Below are positions 7,037 through 9,369 of a stretch of DNA of 9,369 nt, piece after piece. A model generated the notes under the pieces. That model was not told the DNA's origin. It searched no databases and saw only the letters and a list, made by a program, of their open reading frames with translations. Both the position numbers and the translations under genes were made by a program. The stretch comes from Nitrococcus sp. (GTDB lineage Bacteria; Pseudomonadota; Gammaproteobacteria; Nitrococcales; Nitrococcaceae): NCBI GenBank assembly GCA_030452365.1, contig JAKDMK010000060.1, positions 1 to 9,369 on the forward strand, written 5' to 3'. Every line of letters starts with the position of its first letter. The stretch's first letter is position 1.

Positions 7037-7424
7037 GCTCGGTTCGATCGCTCTGGCCTGTTATCATGAACGCAGTCGAGCCGGCATTCCGACCGGGACG
7101 GACTGGTTGATCGGCCAGGCAGGCTCCGTGCGTGACGGCACGCAGGTTCGTATCGGTTTGCGGCTGGCGGACGGGCGGATTGCCGATGCCCGCTACGAAG
7201 TGTTCGGCTGCCCGGCTGCGATAGCCGCCGCTGCATGGGCAGCGAATCGGCTGGCGGGCGCGGCGCCTGCGAGGGTTACACGCTTGTATGGGCTGCATAT
7301 CGCCGAGGCGTTGGAGTTGCCGATTGAGAAGACGGGTGTGGCCTTGGTGGTCGAGGATGCGGTATGCAACGCCCTAGCCGCAGGCGACATACAGGTCGAT
7401 AGGAATAGCGCAAGTGGAGGTTGA
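6996..7424 (+). CDS. Degenerate IscU-like (NifU N-terminal family) protein
   Basis: About 142 residues related to IscU, the scaffold on which Fe-S clusters are built. The match is clear in the core: VRIGLRLADGRIADARYEVFGCPAAIA (51-77) corresponds to the IscU stretch ending YGCGSAIA, followed by ANRLAG and HIAEALELP. Only C72 of the three cluster cysteines is kept. The first (ACGD in IscU) falls at S44/V45, with the following Asp kept as D47. The third (KIHCS in IscU) is replaced by KTGVA. C124 is not at an equivalent position. The HscA-binding LPPVK motif reads LPIEK (108-112). Homology starts near residue 22. The start is uncertain: no ATG is in frame, and TTG at 6996 or 7008 overlaps the iscS 3' end. 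It may be a non-scaffold sulfur or metal-handling protein rather than a dead gene, since the frame is intact and the operon spacing is tight. Confidence 0.8.
   Translation: MKIRLEHAILKPLKLGSIALACYHERSRAGIPTGTDWLIGQAGSVRDGTQVRIGLRLADGRIADARYEVFGCPAAIAAAAWAANRLAGAAPARVTRLYGLHIAEALELPIEKTGVALVVEDAVCNALAAGDIQVDRNSASGG
7416..7420 (+). promoter_or_regulatory. Strong ribosome binding site of iscA
   Basis: GGAGG at 7416-7420 lies 8 bases before the ATG at 7429. It is the best Shine-Dalgarno in the operon and settles the iscA start at 7429 rather than the in-frame GTG at 7414. It is embedded in the last codons of the IscU-like gene. Confidence 0.8.
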
Positions 7425-7428
7425 GGCA

Positions 7429-7752
7429 ATGGCCATTCAAGTGACGGAAAACGCAGCGACGCACATCCGCAGCGCACTGACCCGCCATGGTTCCGCAGTG
7501 GGAATGCGACTTGGCGTCAAGACTTCGGGCTGTTCTGGATTTGCCTACACAGTCGGCTATGCCGAGCAGGTTGACGCGAGTGACGCCGTGTTCGAGAACC
7601 GCGGGGTCAAGCTGGTGGTGGACCCGAAGAGCCTGCCGTTTTTGGACGGTATGGAAGTGGATTTCGTCCGCGAAGGGCTTAACGAGCGGTTCAGCTTCCG
7701 TAACCCGAATAGCAAGGCCGAGTGCGGTTGCGGCGAGAGCTTTTCAGTCTAG
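7429..7752 (+). CDS. iscA: Iron-sulfur cluster assembly protein IscA
   Basis: A 107-residue A-type carrier protein, exactly the length of E. coli IscA, that delivers Fe-S clusters or iron to apo-enzymes in the cytoplasm. The three metal-binding cysteines are present: C35 in [10 protein letters not shown], and C99 and C101 in the C-terminal ECGCGESF. The N-terminus [13 protein letters not shown] and the central [17 protein letters not shown] (63-79) are typical. It starts 4 bases after the stop of the IscU-like gene. The next gene is ndk rather than the usual hscB, so the chaperone and ferredoxin genes of the canonical operon are missing. ErpA is a close paralogue, but the location next to iscS and the iscU-like gene favours IscA. 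Confidence 0.93.
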   Translation: MAIQVTENAATHIRSALTRHGSAVGMRLGVKTSGCSGFAYTVGYAEQVDASDAVFENRGVKLVVDPKSLPFLDGMEVDFVREGLNERFSFRNPNSKAECGCGESFSV

Positions 7753-7765
7753 GAGCGGTTGCCAA

Positions 7766-8194
7766 GTGCCAGTGCAACGTACTCTTTCGATCATCAAGCC
7801 TGATGCGGTTGCCAGAAATCTGATTGGATCGATCTGCATGCGGTTCGAGCAGGCGCGGTTGTCCATCGTGGCGGCTCGTATGATGCACCTCACGCGCGAG
7901 CAGGCAGAAGGCTTCTACGCCGTCCACCGGGATCGTCCCTTTTTCAACGCCTTGGTCGAGTTCATGTGCTCCGGGCCGATATTGGTCCTGATCCTCGAGG
8001 GTGAGGAGGCGGTGCGCAAGAACCGGGAGATCATGGGAGCGACTAATCCTGCGCAGGCGTTCGCCGGCACCATTCGTCACGACTTTGCCGAGACGATCGA
8101 TGCCAACGCGGTGCACGGTTCGGATGCCCCGCAGACCGCGCAGCAGGAAATTGCATTCTTCTTCAAGCACAATGAGATCTTCTCGCCCACGTGA
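7766..8194 (+). CDS. ndk: Nucleoside diphosphate kinase
   Basis: A 142-residue enzyme (E. coli 143) that moves the gamma phosphate from ATP to other nucleoside diphosphates and balances NTP and dNTP pools in the cytoplasm. [16 protein letters not shown] (6-21) is the family signature. [15 protein letters not shown] (57-71) and [15 protein letters not shown] (90-104) line the nucleotide site. The phosphohistidine is H117 in NAVHGSDAP. The frame is open far upstream inside iscA, but homology begins here. I chose GTG at 7766 because AGGAG (7751-7755) lies 10 bases before it; a second GTG at 7772 is less well spaced. It lies 13 bp after iscA and overlaps rlmN by 4 bases. Confidence 0.95.
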   Translation: MPVQRTLSIIKPDAVARNLIGSICMRFEQARLSIVAARMMHLTREQAEGFYAVHRDRPFFNALVEFMCSGPILVLILEGEEAVRKNREIMGATNPAQAFAGTIRHDFAETIDANAVHGSDAPQTAQQEIAFFFKHNEIFSPT

Positions 8195-9327
8195 ATCATC
8201 CGCAATCAGGCCCTAAAAAGCTGCGGCGGGAATCCGGCAAGGTCAATCTGCTCGGCTTCGACCGGGAGGCGCTCGAGGGATGGTTCGCCGAGCTGGGCGA
8301 GCCGTCTTTCCGGGCCGTTCAAGTGATCAAATGGATACACCAGCGGCGGGTGCTTGAATTCGAACGGATGACGGATCTGCGCAAGGCGCTGCGTGACCGA
8401 CTTGCCGAGGTCGCGGAGATTCGCCTACCACGCGCCGTTCTCGACCGGACGTCGACCGATGGGGTACGCAAGTGGCTGCTCACCCTCGGCGGGGACAATG
8501 CCATTGAGATGGTCTACATCCCCGAGCTCGGCCGGGGCACGCTATGCGTGTCCTCGCAGCTCGGATGCCCGCTCGCCTGCACGTTTTGCTCAACCGGACA
8601 GCAGGGCTTTGAGCGTAATCTCACGGCAGCGGAAATCATCGGCCAATTGCTGTTCGCCACTCAGGCCCTGGAGACAGACGGCACGGCAAGAAAGCTAACC
8701 AACGTAGTGTTCATGGGCATGGGTGAACCCCTTGCCAATCTCACCAGCGTGTTGCGGGCAAGCAACCTCATGCTGGACGAGCACGCGTATAACCTTTCCC
8801 GGCGGCGTGTGACGCTCAGCACGGCAGGCATTGTCCCGGCGTTGTATCGTCTTGCCGAGGTGAGCCGGATCAGCTTGGCTGTGTCTCTACATGCACCTAA
8901 TGATGCGCTGCGCGATGAGTTGGTGCCGATTAATCGCAAATACCCGATCGCGGCGCTTTTGGCGGCATGCCGGAACTACGTCAAGCGTACCCCGCATCAC
9001 CGGATTACTTGGGAGTACGTTATGCTCGATGCGGTAAATGATACCGATGCGCATGCCCGGGAGTTGGCGCGGTTATTGATAGGTATCCCGTCGAAAATCA
9101 ACCTCATTCCATTTAATTCATTCCCGAACACGTGCTATCGTGGCTCGTCGCCCCAACGCATCCGCTGCTTTAGCGAAATTCTGCAACGGGCCGGCTACAT
9201 TACCACCGTGCGCCGAACTCGAGGGAACGACATCGATGGTGCCTGCGGGCAGTTGGTGGGCGAGGTGCGCAATCGCATGCGGCGCTTGGGCGCCGATCAG
9301 CCTCAATTGCCGGTGCTGCGTGCATGA
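8191..9327 (+). CDS. rlmN: Dual-specificity rRNA/tRNA (adenine-C2) methyltransferase RlmN
   Basis: A 378-residue radical-SAM enzyme that methylates C2 of A2503 in 23S rRNA and A37 in some tRNAs. The [4Fe-4S] cluster motif CPLACTFC supplies C126, C130 and C133. The two further catalytic cysteines are present: C119 in GTLCVSSQ and C352 in [19 protein letters not shown] is the SAM-binding GxxGE-type motif, and [10 protein letters not shown] and [10 protein letters not shown] are strongly conserved. The GTG start at 8191 overlaps the ndk stop by 4 bases (GTGA), indicating coupled translation. The downstream gene starts at the ATGA of its own stop. RlmN needs an Fe-S cluster, so it is also a likely client of cluster assembly. 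The gene is complete, and its position after ndk is the conserved gammaproteobacterial order. Confidence 0.97.
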   Translation: MNHPQSGPKKLRRESGKVNLLGFDREALEGWFAELGEPSFRAVQVIKWIHQRRVLEFERMTDLRKALRDRLAEVAEIRLPRAVLDRTSTDGVRKWLLTLGGDNAIEMVYIPELGRGTLCVSSQLGCPLACTFCSTGQQGFERNLTAAEIIGQLLFATQALETDGTARKLTNVVFMGMGEPLANLTSVLRASNLMLDEHAYNLSRRRVTLSTAGIVPALYRLAEVSRISLAVSLHAPNDALRDELVPINRKYPIAALLAACRNYVKRTPHHRITWEYVMLDAVNDTDAHARELARLLIGIPSKINLIPFNSFPNTCYRGSSPQRIRCFSEILQRAGYITTVRRTRGNDIDGACGQLVGEVRNRMRRLGADQPQLPVLRA

Positions 9328-9369
9328 AGCAGTATGCCGCTGTACTGATTGCGGTTTGCAATATACTGC
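9324..9369 (+). CDS. Start of a probable PilF/PilW-type lipoprotein gene (partial)
   Basis: Only 15 codons are inside the window: [15 protein letters not shown]. The ATG overlaps the rlmN stop (ATGA). A lysine followed by a hydrophobic stretch looks like the beginning of a signal peptide. In gammaproteobacteria the gene after rlmN is usually pilF/pilW, a TPR lipoprotein needed for type IV pilus assembly. The assignment rests mostly on this position, because the diagnostic TPR region and lipobox are not visible. Confidence 0.55.
   Translation, partial: MKQYAAVLIAVCNIL

Noticed and set aside
6996..7424. Calling the IscU-like gene a pseudogene
   Set aside because: The frame is uninterrupted over the whole domain, conserved core residues remain, and its end is precisely fitted to the iscA ribosome site.
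7487..7765. Upstream extension of the ndk frame, giving an apparent 235-residue protein
   Set aside because: It overlaps iscA in another frame; Ndk homology begins at 7766, where a ribosome site is well placed.

Overview
The window looks like a chromosomal segment from a GC-rich gammaproteobacterium. The main evidence is gene order: suhB and trmJ are divergent, and trmJ is followed by cysE, iscS, an iscU-like gene, iscA, ndk, rlmN and the first codons of a probable pilF/pilW gene. This is the usual gammaproteobacterial arrangement around the ISC iron-sulfur cluster locus. The SuhB N-terminus (MHPM.NIAVRAAR) and the IscS, TrmJ and Ndk sequences also read as gammaproteobacterial. I cannot name a genus.

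Left part (1-3140). Positions 1-256 hold no convincing gene, but they contain nested inverted repeats and look like an intergenic repeat. An amidohydrolase of the N-acyl-D-amino-acid deacylase type (257-2041, +) faces a classical short-chain dehydrogenase (2143-2958, -) across a 101-bp gap that carries an inverted repeat. Positions 3000-3140 hold a 46-codon reading frame that reads like the 5' end of a longer protein whose remainder is missing, so it is probably a gene remnant. It runs into the 3' end of suhB from the opposite strand.

Middle and right part (3117-9369). suhB (-) and trmJ (+) diverge from an 87-bp spacer. A 173-bp leader with potential stem-loops precedes cysE. From cysE onward the genes are tightly packed (gaps of 4-13 bp, or overlaps), consistent with one transcription unit: serine acetyltransferase, cysteine desulfurase, IscU-like scaffold, IscA, nucleoside diphosphate kinase, RlmN, PilF-like. 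CysE makes O-acetylserine, the precursor of cysteine. IscS takes sulfur from cysteine. The IscU-like and IscA proteins would act in cluster or sulfur handling downstream. RlmN is itself a [4Fe-4S] radical-SAM enzyme.

The most interesting feature is that this ISC locus is reduced. There is no iscR between cysE and iscS, and no hscB, hscA or fdx between iscA and ndk. The IscU-like protein keeps only one of the three cluster-binding cysteines of canonical IscU and has lost the LPPVK motif that HscA recognises. The loss of the chaperone genes and the loss of the chaperone-binding motif agree with each other. They suggest a repurposed IscS/IscU-like module, with housekeeping cluster assembly carried out elsewhere, for example by a SUF system outside the window.
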